Positions 6,389-14,147 of a DNA stretch of 32,005 nt are shown in pieces. Numbering within the stretch: position 1 is the first letter of the stretch; every line of letters starts with the position of its first letter. The position numbers were made by a program, and so were the translations under genes. The notes beneath the pieces are model-generated. The model had not been told where the DNA came from and did not search any database. It saw only the letters and a program-made list of their open reading frames with translations. The DNA is from a virus, in IMG/VR virus record IMGVR_UViG_3300021401_000027, positions 1-32,005 of that record; one strand, 5' to 3'.

Positions 6389-6549
6389 TTCAGTTTGATG
6401 TTTACCTTGCGTTCGTTCCTTCGCTTAGAGCGGTAGTTTCTGTAACGATGCGAATGCTCCGCCGCATAATCACTTAACTGTTGGCGCTTGCTCCACGACA
6501 AAATAAGCACAAGCAGGAAATGGATAAAGTCGTGGATGGACTCTTTCAT
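6385..6549 (-). CDS. Small basic protein, 54 aa
   Basis: MKESIHDFIHFLLVLILSWS gives a short hydrophobic helix (about residues 8-19). It is followed by a very basic tail with many Arg, Lys and Tyr (YRNYRSKRRNERKVN). It could be a membrane-bound basic peptide. ATGA overlaps at both ends support it. Confidence 0.5.
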   Translation of the reverse strand: MKESIHDFIHFLLVLILSWSKRQQLSDYAAEHSHRYRNYRSKRRNERKVNIKLK

Positions 6550-6677
6550 TTCTCTTCCTTGTCTTTCCTATTGGACATCATCCTGCAAAAATTACCCCAC
6601 ATATTATCAATGATACACAGCACCATAAAAACAATAACACAGGTGCAAATAGGGTGGGCTGTGCAAAAGTCTTTCAT
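6546..6677 (-). CDS. Tiny Cys-rich membrane protein, 43 aa
   Basis: MKDFCTAHPICTCVIVFMVL contains three cysteines and leads into a hydrophobic helix (about residues 10-24, ending LCIIDNMW), then a basic tail (MMSNRKDKEEK). Its start at 6677 overlaps the stop of the candidate small terminase as ATGA, and its stop overlaps the next start as ATGA. No family was recognised. Confidence 0.5.
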   Translation of the reverse strand: MKDFCTAHPICTCVIVFMVLCIIDNMWGNFCRMMSNRKDKEEK

Positions 6678-7453
6678 ATTGGAATAGCCTGCTTCATTAC
6701 ATTATCGCTTGATCCATTAGTCAGCTGCTTCTGCGCTTCCTCCGCTTGTTGGAGCTCCTTCATTGCTGTCTCTATTTCGAGAAGGCACTCTACGGACAAC
6801 TTCAATTTATGGAGCGGAAGCACGTTGTGATTTATGGTCCCTGTGTGCTCGATTGTCAGCTTGTCAGAATATCCACGTTTCGCGTTATAAGTTCGGTTGG
6901 CAAAGATTACCGCAAGTGGATGGCCTTCCTCCGCAAGCTTCAACAGTCCTTTCTCAAAGAAATTCCCTTTGTGCCACTCCATCTCTCTTATCAGCTGTTG
7001 GAACTTAGGATCCCGTTCTCCCCATCCCTGCAAGATGCCTAATGGTACATTGACAATGCGGCACGCCTCACTCGCATTGAAGTTTGTCGCTATCATGGCA
7101 TGGAGCCATAGTTGCTGTCGTACTCGTGTAGGATATCTGCCTAATAGTGTCTGGGTAAGCTCATGTCCATTCTTTTGATCGGCATTCCATTCTATCTCGT
7201 CCCACAGCTTGCGCATATCCTCAGATAGATGGTTATACACATAATCTGCGTACTTCTCTGTTTTCTCAGTGTCTTTCCTTGCTAAGTCTATCGCATATCT
7301 GAGGGCCTCATGCTTTTGCACCCATCCGTTGAAGTTAGTAATATGGATATTTAGAGCACGCGCTAGCTCCATGTTACTGAGCCCTGTCTTGGCTAAGATG
7401 TATGCATCTACGGGCACTCTGTCGTTATATTTCGTGGGAGTTCCTTTAGCCAT
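6674..7453 (-). CDS. Candidate terminase small subunit / double HTH DNA-binding protein
   Basis: A 259-aa protein with two helix-turn-helix-like segments. The first is GLSNMELARALNIHITNFNG (about residues 24-43). The second is around residues 120-150 (NASEACRIVNVPLGILQGWG followed by RDPKFQQLI), a layout typical of phage small terminases and of phage homeodomain-like proteins. Residues ~205-220 (NAKRGYSDKLTIEHTG) match a sequence often seen near the end of small terminase subunits, which recognise packaging sites and recruit TerL. TerL lies about 4.5 kb downstream rather than next to it, so a regulatory DNA-binding role remains possible. It overlaps the preceding gene by 8 bases. Confidence 0.55.
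   Translation of the reverse strand: MAKGTPTKYNDRVPVDAYILAKTGLSNMELARALNIHITNFNGWVQKHEALRYAIDLARKDTEKTEKYADYVYNHLSEDMRKLWDEIEWNADQKNGHELTQTLLGRYPTRVRQQLWLHAMIATNFNASEACRIVNVPLGILQGWGERDPKFQQLIREMEWHKGNFFEKGLLKLAEEGHPLAVIFANRTYNAKRGYSDKLTIEHTGTINHNVLPLHKLKLSVECLLEIETAMKELQQAEEAQKQLTNGSSDNVMKQAIPI
6700..6708 (-). promoter_or_regulatory. GCGATAATG motif near a gene end
   Basis: GCGATAATG lies inside the last codons of the 259-aa gene, about 24 bases upstream of the next start at 6677. This is the one member of the motif set that falls fully inside a coding region, still close to a gene boundary. Confidence 0.25.
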
Positions 7454-7670
7454 GGGATTTAGTGCTTTCCATCATTTTGCTCCACTCTTGCTCTGTGATA
7501 TTCTCTGTGGGCGCTGAGCAGCAAACAAAAAGGCTGACCTCATTAAATCTACCATCGGGATGATAAGGACCGCACAAACTACCATATCCTTCTTCCTCTT
7601 CAGTGTGGCACGAAGAACAGCATTCAAAAGGCCTGATCTTTTTCAGATCATCACAGTACAGACAAATCAT
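7446..7670 (-). CDS. Cysteine-rich small protein, 74 aa
   Basis: MICLYCDDLKKIRPFECCSSCH carries two close cysteine clusters (CLYC and CCSSC), and further cysteines follow at SLCGPYH and FVCCSAP. The number and spacing suggest one or two zinc sites. The acidic EEEEGYG sits between them. No named family was recognised. The upstream bases 7671-7716 hold no gene. The stop overlaps the next gene by 8 bases. Confidence 0.6.
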   Translation of the reverse strand: MICLYCDDLKKIRPFECCSSCHTEEEEGYGSLCGPYHPDGRFNEVSLFVCCSAPTENITEQEWSKMMESTKSHG

Positions 7671-7716
7671 GGTAGTTCACTGCGCTTATACAACGACAGG
7701 ATGTGGAAATACAATG

Positions 7717-7968
7717 CTAATCCTTGAGGATATTCTGTTTGATTGCTTTCATGCGCCTGCGTTGATGGTTTCGGGCTTGGGTGAGATGATAATCACAAAG
7801 GCTCGCATAAGTTCCGTCGGGATACCGCTTGCGAGCTTTGAGGCAGCGAGGACATTCAGGATGTCCGTCTAAGGTTACTCGCTGTTGAGGGACAGGAGGA
7901 GGCTCCACAAGGATCAATCCTCGCATTCTGAGTCGCGCACGCTCTAATGGTGTGAGAGCTTGGATCAT
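7717..7968 (-). CDS. Small putative zinc-binding protein, 83 aa
   Basis: The central part ECPRCLKARKRYPDGTYASL is followed by CDYHLTQARNHQRRR, giving CxxC...CxxH, plausibly one zinc site, with a basic helix after it. This is common in small phage DNA-interacting proteins. The start overlaps the DUF3310 gene as ATGA. It is followed by a 46-base gap. Confidence 0.6.
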   Translation of the reverse strand: MIQALTPLERARLRMRGLILVEPPPVPQQRVTLDGHPECPRCLKARKRYPDGTYASLCDYHLTQARNHQRRRMKAIKQNILKD

Positions 7969-8282
7969 TTGCGCAGAAAAGCTTTCTTATTGATTACAAA
8001 CAAAGGTTTCTTTTTAGCCACAGCCTTTGCACACACCTCTTTGAGAATGTTCTCATATCCTATTTGCTGCGCTTCCTCTATCATCTTGATTTCGTCGTCC
8101 AAGTAGTAGCGAGCCTTCTTGAGATCCTTGAGCGAAGCGTCTTTGAGTCCTGCTCGCCACAAATACTTAATGACGTTGCCAATGTTGAAGCTATGATGGC
8201 GCACGACAGTGATGCACTCCACGCCACTTGGATGTTGGTTGTAGTGCGCGGCTTTTTGGATTTCGTCGAATTGTTTTTTCAT
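7965..8282 (-). CDS. DUF3310-family protein (SaV-like)
   Basis: The 105-aa protein contains the family hallmark HYNQHPSGVECITVVRHHSF followed by NIGNVIKYLWRAG and DLKKARYYLDDEI. Members are widespread in phages and often sit among nucleotide-metabolism genes; their biochemical function is not established. Here the next two genes upstream are a 53-aa ORF and a MazG-like gene, which fits that pattern. The start follows the previous stop by one base. Confidence 0.85.
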   Translation of the reverse strand: MKKQFDEIQKAAHYNQHPSGVECITVVRHHSFNIGNVIKYLWRAGLKDASLKDLKKARYYLDDEIKMIEEAQQIGYENILKEVCAKAVAKKKPLFVINKKAFLRK

Positions 8283-8283
8283 G

Positions 8284-8445
8284 TTAAGAGTTCTTTATTT
8301 CCTCCTCCAGATTGTCTAATTGGATGGCAAGCTGATCTCGCTCAGCCATAACCATCGCCACATCACGAATAACCTTTTCAGTTGGAACGCCCACCTGGTT
8401 GATGATTTTAAGTGCCTCGGTTATTTGTGCAGCAGTGGGTTCCAT
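8284..8445 (-). CDS. Small helical protein, 53 aa
   Basis: MEPTAAQITEALKIINQVGV is followed by VMAERDQLAIQLDNLEEEIK: an N-terminal helix and a C-terminal heptad-like helix that could form a short coiled coil. The start shares one base with the MazG-like stop (TAATG), and the stop lies one base before the DUF3310 start. The function is unknown. Confidence 0.55.
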   Translation of the reverse strand: MEPTAAQITEALKIINQVGVPTEKVIRDVAMVMAERDQLAIQLDNLEEEIKNS

Positions 8446-8837
8446 TACGCTTTGTCAGCTCGCTCTTGCGCAGCTTTATCCGTGTAGGTTAGTGAAGCGT
8501 ATCGTTTGGAGAGCTTGGCGATGTTTCCTTCTATTGTCACTTCGCGCTTAACGCCAAGCGAGGCGCGAAGTCCCTCCATGTAGAACTCCAAGTCTCCGAG
8601 CTCCTCAATGACATTCTCGATGTCGATGCCTTTTTGGTATATCGCTGCTTTCTTTATTGCGTCAAGCAACTCCCCTGCCTCCCCACAAATACCCAAAGCC
8701 ATATGAAGCCGGTGTGCGTTCTCGGGGGTTAAACCCATAATGATTGACTGTCCTGATTTAGCAAGAGCTTTGACAAGCTCTGGGTGTGTTATTTGATTTG
8801 GTTCCATAAAGTAATTTGTAGTTGCGAGCGTAGTCAC
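8445..8837 (-). CDS. MazG-like nucleotide pyrophosphohydrolase
   Basis: The 130-aa protein shows the all-alpha NTP pyrophosphohydrolase pattern: GICGEAGELLDAIKK, giving the ExxE metal site, and ENVIEELGDLEFYMEGL, giving the ExxD site about 25 residues later. Such enzymes hydrolyse NTPs or dNTPs to monophosphates. Phage copies may clean the nucleotide pool or lower (p)ppGpp. I chose the GTG at 8837, which overlaps the upstream TGA (GTGA); an ATG at 8807 (MEPNQITHPELV) is an equally reasonable start. The family is secure, the substrate unknown. Confidence 0.85.
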   Translation of the reverse strand: MTTLATTNYFMEPNQITHPELVKALAKSGQSIIMGLTPENAHRLHMALGICGEAGELLDAIKKAAIYQKGIDIENVIEELGDLEFYMEGLRASLGVKREVTIEGNIAKLSKRYASLTYTDKAAQERADKA

Positions 8838-9016
8838 GCATGTAATTGGGATTTCGTTTGCGCCATTCGGCTCCGTATCGTTTCCAATAGGCTTTGATAT
8901 CCTTTGTTTTGGATCCCCACGGCGCTTTCATAAATTATAGTGAGCAGTTTCACCACATGCTCAGGTGGTCCAGCTTCAACTAACAATTCCTGCGAATCGA
9001 CGCGCAGGAAATTCAA
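8834..9016 (-). CDS. Small hypothetical protein, 60 aa, TTG start
   Basis: It begins with TTG at 9016, overlapping the queC stop (TTGA), and ends in a GTGA overlap. The sequence MNFLRVDSQELLVEAGPPEH, then VVKLLTIIYESAVGIQ, suggests a small helical soluble protein. The rare start codon lowers confidence, but both overlaps fit the general pattern of this genome. Confidence 0.5.
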   Translation of the reverse strand: MNFLRVDSQELLVEAGPPEHVVKLLTIIYESAVGIQNKGYQSLLETIRSRMAQTKSQLHA

Positions 9017-9741
9017 GTTTGGTTTTCGTAGGTGAGTTTGAAGTTATTCTTAACGAGGAGCTCCAGCGAGGGAGCGTCTGCGGCGTACTCAGTGGGGTCA
9101 GGGATGCCTGCGAGGTAGAATGCCTCTCTGCGCTCGATGCAGGTACCACAGCGCCCACAATGCAGAGGACCCCCAACATAACAACTCCAAGACTCGCGCA
9201 AGTCAACACTAAGCTCCGCAGCTCGCTTGACAATATCGGCCTTGCTCATGTGAATGAACGGACGAATAAGTTCGATCTGGCGATAAGTGCCTTTGTGGAT
9301 GGCGCCTGCCATGTTGATCATGAAATCCTCACGGCAATCAGGATAGATCGCGTGGTCGCCGGCGTGAGCTGCAATGACAACACCATCCGCCTCGAGGCTC
9401 TCGGCAAGGCCTGCTGCGATCGACAGCATGATGCCATTACGAAACGGCACCACCGCGTGCTTCATCACATCCGCCTCATAGTGGCCAGGAGGGATCGTGC
9501 CGCCTGACATGAGCAAGTGACTCTTGAAGTAGTGGCCGATGAAGCCCAGCGGGAGCGTGTAATGCGGCAGCTTGAGCTTGTCCGCGTGCAATGCTGCAAA
9601 AGGAAGCTCTTTCGGGTTGTGCTTGCTGTTGTAATCAAAGCTAGCAACACCCACCACCTGATAGTCGTTGTGAGCTGCGATATGGTGTAGTGCTGTGACT
9701 GAATCCATTCCGCCTGAGCAGAGGACGATGACTTTTTTCAT
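9013..9741 (-). CDS. queC: 7-cyano-7-deazaguanine (preQ0) synthase QueC
   Basis: QueC converts 7-carboxy-7-deazaguanine to preQ0 using ATP and ammonia. The 242-aa protein starts MKKVIVLCSGGMDSVTALHH, with the PP-loop SGGMDS at residues 9-14. It ends with the zinc knuckle CYVGGPLHCGRCGTC (C187, C195, C198, C201), both diagnostic. I chose ATG 9741; the frame is open further upstream but would run into queF. It lies about 50 bases after queF and about 14.6 kb from folE/queE/queD, so the pathway is split between two loci. The leader CAACTCAAATATACATCAA lacks a Shine-Dalgarno. Very likely functional. Confidence 0.96.
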   Translation of the reverse strand: MKKVIVLCSGGMDSVTALHHIAAHNDYQVVGVASFDYNSKHNPKELPFAALHADKLKLPHYTLPLGFIGHYFKSHLLMSGGTIPPGHYEADVMKHAVVPFRNGIMLSIAAGLAESLEADGVVIAAHAGDHAIYPDCREDFMINMAGAIHKGTYRQIELIRPFIHMSKADIVKRAAELSVDLRESWSCYVGGPLHCGRCGTCIERREAFYLAGIPDPTEYAADAPSLELLVKNNFKLTYENQT

Positions 9742-9791
9742 TTGATGTATATTTGAGTTGGAGAGGTTGAGCAGCACTTTCTCCTTCGCTG

Positions 9792-10199
9792 TTAAAATCC
9801 ACTCTTGGAAGTGTCCGCAGAGGCGCAAGCAACGATTGACACCCCACCTCGAGCTTTCTGTGTGATCTGCACATGGACACGGTGAGCGACGAGGGCTTTC
9901 TGAATGTCGTGTGCAATAATAGAGGCAAACTTCTCACAGAAGTGACCCTGGTTGCGGAAGTGCTGGAGATAGAGTTTGAGACTCTTGCTTTCCACGCACA
10001 GCTCGGAAGGCTGGTATTCGATTTCCACTTTGTACCAATCCGGTTGATTAGTGACGGGACAGTTCGCCGTGACTTCGTCGCTAATGCACGTGACACGATG
10101 CACGCCCTTGGGTGTTTTGAACGTGTCAAATTGAGTGAAGCGAGTCACCTTGCGGCCAAGTGCTGCGGTGGAAGGCAGAGGTTGTTTTTTCATTGTCAT
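9792..10199 (-). CDS. queF: NADPH-dependent preQ0 reductase QueF
   Basis: QueF reduces the nitrile of preQ0 to the aminomethyl group of preQ1. The 135-aa, short (type I-sized) protein has the catalytic cysteine in TANCPVTNQPDWY (C47, with D54) and the NADPH-site signature ESKSLKLYLQHF starting at E70. This signature is what separates true reductases from QueF-like amidinotransferases, which lack it. Start ATG 10199 (M-T-M); ATG 10193 is possible. The start lies three bases after a GCGATAATA motif and behind a terminator, so the mRNA may be almost leaderless. No Shine-Dalgarno is seen. Confidence 0.93.
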   Translation of the reverse strand: MTMKKQPLPSTAALGRKVTRFTQFDTFKTPKGVHRVTCISDEVTANCPVTNQPDWYKVEIEYQPSELCVESKSLKLYLQHFRNQGHFCEKFASIIAHDIQKALVAHRVHVQITQKARGGVSIVACASADTSKSGF

Positions 10200-10201
10200 T
10201 A

Positions 10202-10210
10202 TATTATCGC
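10202..10210 (-). promoter_or_regulatory. GCGATAATA motif directly before queF
   Basis: GCGATAATA ends two bases before the queF ATG at 10199, in the gap after the terminator at 10217-10260. The GATAAT core resembles a -10 hexamer, but no convincing -35 is present. If it is a -10 element, queF would be leaderless. Confidence 0.4.
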
Positions 10211-10216
10211 TGTGTT

Positions 10217-10260
10217 CATAAAAAGAGCGCCGCAGGATAATCCAATAACCTTTGGCGCTC
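10217..10260 (-). terminator. Rho-independent terminator
   Basis: On the minus strand GAGCGCC at 10260-10254 pairs perfectly with GGCGCTC at 10231-10225 across a 22-base loop, followed by TTTTT. It separates the 148-aa gene (stop at 10282) from queF. Confidence 0.7.
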
Positions 10261-10281
10261 TGATTGTACTTACCCGAAGGG

Positions 10282-10728
10282 CTAGGTACAAAAGTATTCG
10301 CGGTTGTCAATGCACGCTGTCACGCGACCTACTCGCAATTGATCGAAATCATTTTGAGTGGAAGGCCACGGAGCAGGAGGGCAGTGACGACTATTCCTGT
10401 CGTATGCTGGTCCACCTGGTCCTGCGGGAAAGAAGATTGCAGGCGCTTTTGTGCGCTGTGTGACTTTGTGTGAGATCAAAGTCAGATGCTTACCCCGAAC
10501 CTCAAAGGTGGATTCAACACAATGATCCGATCCCGTGTGTGCTTTGTCAAAGCCAACAACCCTGGATTTGCCTTCAGCTGCAATTGTAGGCGCATTACGC
10601 ATCGCTAGCGTGTGCGGCAGCGTTGCGACGTTGGTTTGTGCGGGCTTTGCAGCAGCAGGAGCTAGCTTTGCGGCTGCTTCGGCACGAGCTGCACGATTGC
10701 GGGCTTTGTTTTCTTGGCGTTTATTCAT
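10282..10728 (-). CDS. Hypothetical protein with basic Ala-rich N-terminus, 148 aa
   Basis: It starts MNKRQENKARNRAARAEAAA, a highly charged and disordered or helical segment to about residue 40. A possibly globular part with CVESTFEVRGKHLTLISHKV follows, then a Pro-rich section and VGRVTACIDNREYFCT. There is no recognisable family. The leader AAACAATAAAATCCA fits the AAATCC pattern. Upstream is the AAA+ gene (stop 7 bases before the start); downstream is a terminator. Confidence 0.55.
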   Translation of the reverse strand: MNKRQENKARNRAARAEAAAKLAPAAAKPAQTNVATLPHTLAMRNAPTIAAEGKSRVVGFDKAHTGSDHCVESTFEVRGKHLTLISHKVTQRTKAPAIFFPAGPGGPAYDRNSRHCPPAPWPSTQNDFDQLRVGRVTACIDNREYFCT

Positions 10729-10734
10729 TGGATT

Positions 10735-12459
10735 TTATTGTTTGGTTGGAGTGACGTTCTTAACTGTCGGGAAGGTAACAAAGGGAGCCACGCGGCGGAT
10801 TAGCTCGATTCCCTTTTTCTCTTGATGGAAGTTGCTGATAGAAACCGCTGTGGCGAGTTTGAGGAGTGTTTTGACATTGCGACCTGAAATGCAAGGAAAC
10901 TCTTTGATTAGAGTTTCGATTTCTTTGTCAGTGAGATCCACGTCGTAGTTGTCAGACAGCACACGCCAGATTTGCTTGAGGCTGTTCGCATCAGGCAAAT
11001 CATATTTGATGTGAGCAATAGCACGAGACATGATGGCGTCGTCAATAGCGTCAGGGCGGTTGCTTGTCATGAACAACACACCTTGGAAGCGTTCGAGCAT
11101 ACGCAGGAACACTCCGACAATGGCGTTCTGCTGGAGATCGTTTTCACGCGCTCTCACATAGACGTCAGCCTCGTCAATAAGAAGGATGGCGTTCCAGCGG
11201 GTGGCTCGTTTGAGCACGACACCTAACTGCTCCTCCAACTTTTCTTCTTCCGTACCAAGCTGGGCGCATTGGATAACGTACAGCGGGCGTTTGATTTGCT
11301 CGCTGTACACCTCTGCGGTGAGCGTTTTGCCAGTGCCAGGCAAGCCTGTAGCAATCACAATCACGCCACCTACTTTTCCTGTCACAATGTCTTCCATGTG
11401 ATGCGCAGCTCCCTCGATCAGGACGGTGACAAGCTCCTTAACTGCGGCAGGAAGGATCAACTTGCTCTCTAGATTCGTCTTGTAGACATAGGGCTTGAGT
11501 GCTGTGACGTGCGCAGTGATGAATTCGTGAGAGTCAAGCGAGAAGATTTGGATATAAGGATGGATTGGTTTGATAAACGTGTATTTCTTTATCAAATCTG
11601 TTGCCTCCGAATCTTCAGGCTCGTCGTCTTTATCGTTCTTATTGTTCTTCCACCAAGCACAGTAACGCTGCGTGCGCTCGTGTTTGTCGTCGTCATCCCG
11701 TTCCTTCTCGTCATCAGGATCACCATCATTGTCAATAACGACACGAGTAGGAACACCATCACGAGTCAAGGAGATCGTTTTTTCGTTTGAGCTGCGCCAC
11801 CAGTTGCTGCTTTCTCTTTCAGCAAATCCGTAACCAGAGGCAAGAAACTGAGTGCCTGTCATTGTAAGGAGCTCTTTATATCGAGATAGATGCTGCTCCC
11901 ACAAAGCGAAGCTTTCAGGCGTCTCGCGGTACAGTTCTTCGTCTTCCATTACTTCCGAGACCTTGCGCCGTCCCAGCACCGTGTCTTCGCCAAACCTTAC
12001 ACTTTTTTCTTGTGCTTCACCGTCAAAAATAGCTTCCATCTTTAGATAGACAAATGCAGGATGGCGATACCCGTCTCTGTAATACGCTGCATGATACTCA
12101 CAATGTACGAGCAAGTAAGGCACGAGCACACCATCGTCATTGTGCGTGAAGACAAAGCGATGCTCAGCCTTGCGGATATACTCAGTGATAGCGACTTCGA
12201 GTGCAGCTAGCGTCTTGACAGATTCTCCTTCGGGGTTGCGCTTAAGGATTAAATAACTTGACAGCTTCGCGTGCAACGCATGGTTCGCATTAGCCGCGTG
12301 TTGAAGTATTTTTGCCGTGTTCTCTTCGCTGAGATCCTCAGCGTTAAAGGCGACACGTTGTCCGCCTGTCTTCCATCTGAGATCCTCAAATAGTTTCTTA
12401 GCGGCTTCAAGTGAGCCAAACGCGGTTTCGAGGAATTGTGCTGATGCTGTTAATTTCAT
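10735..12459 (-). CDS. AAA+ ATPase
   Basis: A 574-aa protein with a C-terminal AAA+ core: Walker A GLPGTGKT (372-379), Walker B ILLIDEADVYV (about 424-434), a sensor-1-like FMTSNRPDAIDDAIMSRA with arginine, and a small helical lid containing ISGRNVKTLLKLA. The ~360-residue N-terminus is unrecognised and has an acidic insert (DDGDPDDE-type region near residues 245-260). Such ATPases remodel proteins or complexes; the substrate here is unknown. It may act as a helicase loader or a regulator, but nothing in the sequence proves that. The leader ACCACAAAAATCCAAAGTC precedes the ATG. Confidence 0.9.
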   Translation of the reverse strand: MKLTASAQFLETAFGSLEAAKKLFEDLRWKTGGQRVAFNAEDLSEENTAKILQHAANANHALHAKLSSYLILKRNPEGESVKTLAALEVAITEYIRKAEHRFVFTHNDDGVLVPYLLVHCEYHAAYYRDGYRHPAFVYLKMEAIFDGEAQEKSVRFGEDTVLGRRKVSEVMEDEELYRETPESFALWEQHLSRYKELLTMTGTQFLASGYGFAERESSNWWRSSNEKTISLTRDGVPTRVVIDNDGDPDDEKERDDDDKHERTQRYCAWWKNNKNDKDDEPEDSEATDLIKKYTFIKPIHPYIQIFSLDSHEFITAHVTALKPYVYKTNLESKLILPAAVKELVTVLIEGAAHHMEDIVTGKVGGVIVIATGLPGTGKTLTAEVYSEQIKRPLYVIQCAQLGTEEEKLEEQLGVVLKRATRWNAILLIDEADVYVRARENDLQQNAIVGVFLRMLERFQGVLFMTSNRPDAIDDAIMSRAIAHIKYDLPDANSLKQIWRVLSDNYDVDLTDKEIETLIKEFPCISGRNVKTLLKLATAVSISNFHQEKKGIELIRRVAPFVTFPTVKNVTPTKQ

Positions 12460-12484
12460 GACTTTGGATTTTTGTGGTTGTCGA

Positions 12485-12913
12485 TTACTTTAGTTTCTGG
12501 ATGAAGGCGATGGCCTCGTCAACACGCTCTTTCGGCATGAGGTCGCGACGGGCCACGCTCTGCGTGATATGCATGGAGTAATTGTAGCAGAGCAAGTCAT
12601 CCCAGTCTTTCCCCATCTTATCGAGGATCAGAATGCGCGACTCACCGTAGGAGGTTGAGATGGCAAAGTGCCCGTCGGGGACAGAACACTCGGGAAAGAT
12701 GCGCGAGGGCACAGCGGATTTGGCTTTGATATTGCGCAAGATAGCTGCATCCGTATGGCCATCTAGTGAAGCTTCCATAACAGCTTTCTTTTCCTTGGGC
12801 TTGGCGTCTGCAAAGAAATCATCGTCATCGTCTCCGAAGTCAATGAGTGGTTTGGTGGACTTGAGCATCTTGGAAACTGCTGCCGTGCGTCCAGGTTTTG
12901 GTTCTTGTTTCAT
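12485..12913 (-). CDS. Hypothetical protein with acidic patch, 142 aa
   Basis: Start placed at ATG 12913 (MKQEPKPGRTAAVSKMLKS), which has the leader ACAATCAAATCCAA seen in neighbours. The longer frame would cross a GCGATAATA-type motif. Features: an acidic run FGDDDDDFFADA (about residues 26-37), then a globular portion (FAISTSYGESRILILDKMGK, DDLLCYNYSMHITQSVARRD). The acidic stretch is reminiscent of protein-interaction tails of replication proteins, but the function is unknown. Confidence 0.6.
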   Translation of the reverse strand: MKQEPKPGRTAAVSKMLKSTKPLIDFGDDDDDFFADAKPKEKKAVMEASLDGHTDAAILRNIKAKSAVPSRIFPECSVPDGHFAISTSYGESRILILDKMGKDWDDLLCYNYSMHITQSVARRDLMPKERVDEAIAFIQKLK

Positions 12914-12933
12914 TTGGATTTGATTGTTGGTGT

Positions 12934-12942
12934 TATTATCGT
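12934..12942 (-). promoter_or_regulatory. ACGATAATA motif between genes
   Basis: The motif starts immediately after the stop codon of the 106-aa gene (CGC TAA CGATAATAA) and lies 21 bases upstream of the ATG at 12913. It is the clearest member of the set with room for a short leader. Confidence 0.4.
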
Positions 12943-13262
12943 TAGCGGTTGACTTTGCGGATGTCACGCGCCAGCTTTTGCTCGCGTGCGTACTTGTCTT
13001 TGGCGGCTTTGCGCTCTGCCATCTTTTCTCTGTCTGCTTTGTTGAGACGGCATTTCATAGCGTAGGTGTAGACGTCAATGACAGTCATTTGCTCAGCGCG
13101 GTGACCGCGAGCACGAGCAGGACGAATGCTAATGATGTCTTGGATATCACTTCCATTGCCGGGAATGAGCGTAACAGCGAGGCGCTTGCCGCTGTCGGGT
13201 CCGTAGAACCGTGACAGCGGAGTAAGGGCGAGGCGATGGACTTGTTTCTTTAGTGGTGTCAT
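12942..13262 (-). CDS. Hypothetical basic protein, 106 aa
   Basis: MTPLKKQVHRLALTPLSRFY is followed by a central beta-like stretch (SGKRLAVTLIPGNGSDIQDI) and a long, strongly basic helix (NKADREKMAERKAAKDKYAR then EQKLARDIRKVNR). A nucleic-acid contact is plausible from the charge. It has an AAAATCC-type leader before ATG 13262, overlapping the end of the 290-aa gene upstream region. No family was recognised. Confidence 0.6.
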   Translation of the reverse strand: MTPLKKQVHRLALTPLSRFYGPDSGKRLAVTLIPGNGSDIQDIISIRPARARGHRAEQMTVIDVYTYAMKCRLNKADREKMAERKAAKDKYAREQKLARDIRKVNR

Positions 13263-13274
13263 TTTGTTTGGATT

Positions 13275-14147
13275 TTAACTGACCTGGAGTTGCTTAACAG
13301 CTGAAACTGATTTGATGACTGGGCGCTTTCCGAAGGCGAACGAGGGATCGTCTTTGGAGGGCTCAAGTGTAACAGCAAAGGTAATTTTATCGCCGATGCG
13401 CCGATCCTGAACATGCTCAGACGGTATCGTGCAATACACTTTCGCACCGGATTCAAGTTCGACAATCATCTTGAAAGTGTCGCCGTAGAACTCGCTGTGT
13501 TGGGTTTTGAATTTGACGATGGTCCCTGTTACGGTGACACGGCCGCTAGGAGCGATTGCAGCCGGGTTCGCAACGCGCTGCGCACGCTCTGCGGCCCACT
13601 TACGATCCCGTTCCATGCTCGTGAGTACGCAAGAGATTTGACGCTCGCTCAGCTCGCCGTAGGTTTCCAACTTGCTGAGCACGTCTTGCGCGAAACCGTT
13701 CTTGGCGTGCTCAGGCTTGGAAATGTCATTCACCGCTTGCTGGATGTCAGGATGCGCTTCGAGGAACGCAAGACGCTTCTTGAATAGCGCGACACGCTTT
13801 GCCTCTGTGCTCGCTTTGCTGCGGATGCACTTCATCCTGAATTCGCTCGCGTTGGGAATTGACAGACGATGGACGCAGATATCGCCGAAGCAGACGCGCT
13901 GGCCGGTAGGGATGTGATCCGCTGCGACAACGTAGCGAACGGTTCCATTTCCGCAATGCGTGCAACGATGCGCAGAGCAGTTTTTGGAAAGGAACAAGGC
14001 TTCCATTTCCCTGCGATGCGCTTCCCTCCACCGTTGCCAAACTTCCAAGTCCATTCCCAAGACATACTCGGGCGGCTTATTGTCAAAGTAGTCAACAATG
14101 ACATACTGCGTCGGATCAAAGTTGACGGGATTGTGGATGGTGCTCAT
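13275..14147 (-). CDS. Putative zinc-binding/OB-fold-like phage protein, 290 aa
   Basis: Residues ~57-95 contain CSAHRCTHCGNGTVRYVVAA and CFGDICVHRL: a CxxC plus CxxxxC pair that could form one zinc site. A helical charged middle (about 100-190) is followed by a beta-rich end, SGRVTVTGTIVKFKTQ, FKMIVELESGAKVYCTIP, IGDKITFAVTLEPS, whose spacing resembles an OB-fold with a basic core. This arrangement would fit a DNA- or RNA-binding protein, but the family name is not known to me. ATGA overlap at its start. Confidence 0.6.
   Translation of the reverse strand: MSTIHNPVNFDPTQYVIVDYFDNKPPEYVLGMDLEVWQRWREAHRREMEALFLSKNCSAHRCTHCGNGTVRYVVAADHIPTGQRVCFGDICVHRLSIPNASEFRMKCIRSKASTEAKRVALFKKRLAFLEAHPDIQQAVNDISKPEHAKNGFAQDVLSKLETYGELSERQISCVLTSMERDRKWAAERAQRVANPAAIAPSGRVTVTGTIVKFKTQHSEFYGDTFKMIVELESGAKVYCTIPSEHVQDRRIGDKITFAVTLEPSKDDPSFAFGKRPVIKSVSAVKQLQVS

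Noticed and set aside
9873-10463. QueF as an amidinotransferase (QueF-like) giving archaeosine
   Set aside because: The NADPH-binding motif ESKSLK is present, which QueF-like enzymes lack.
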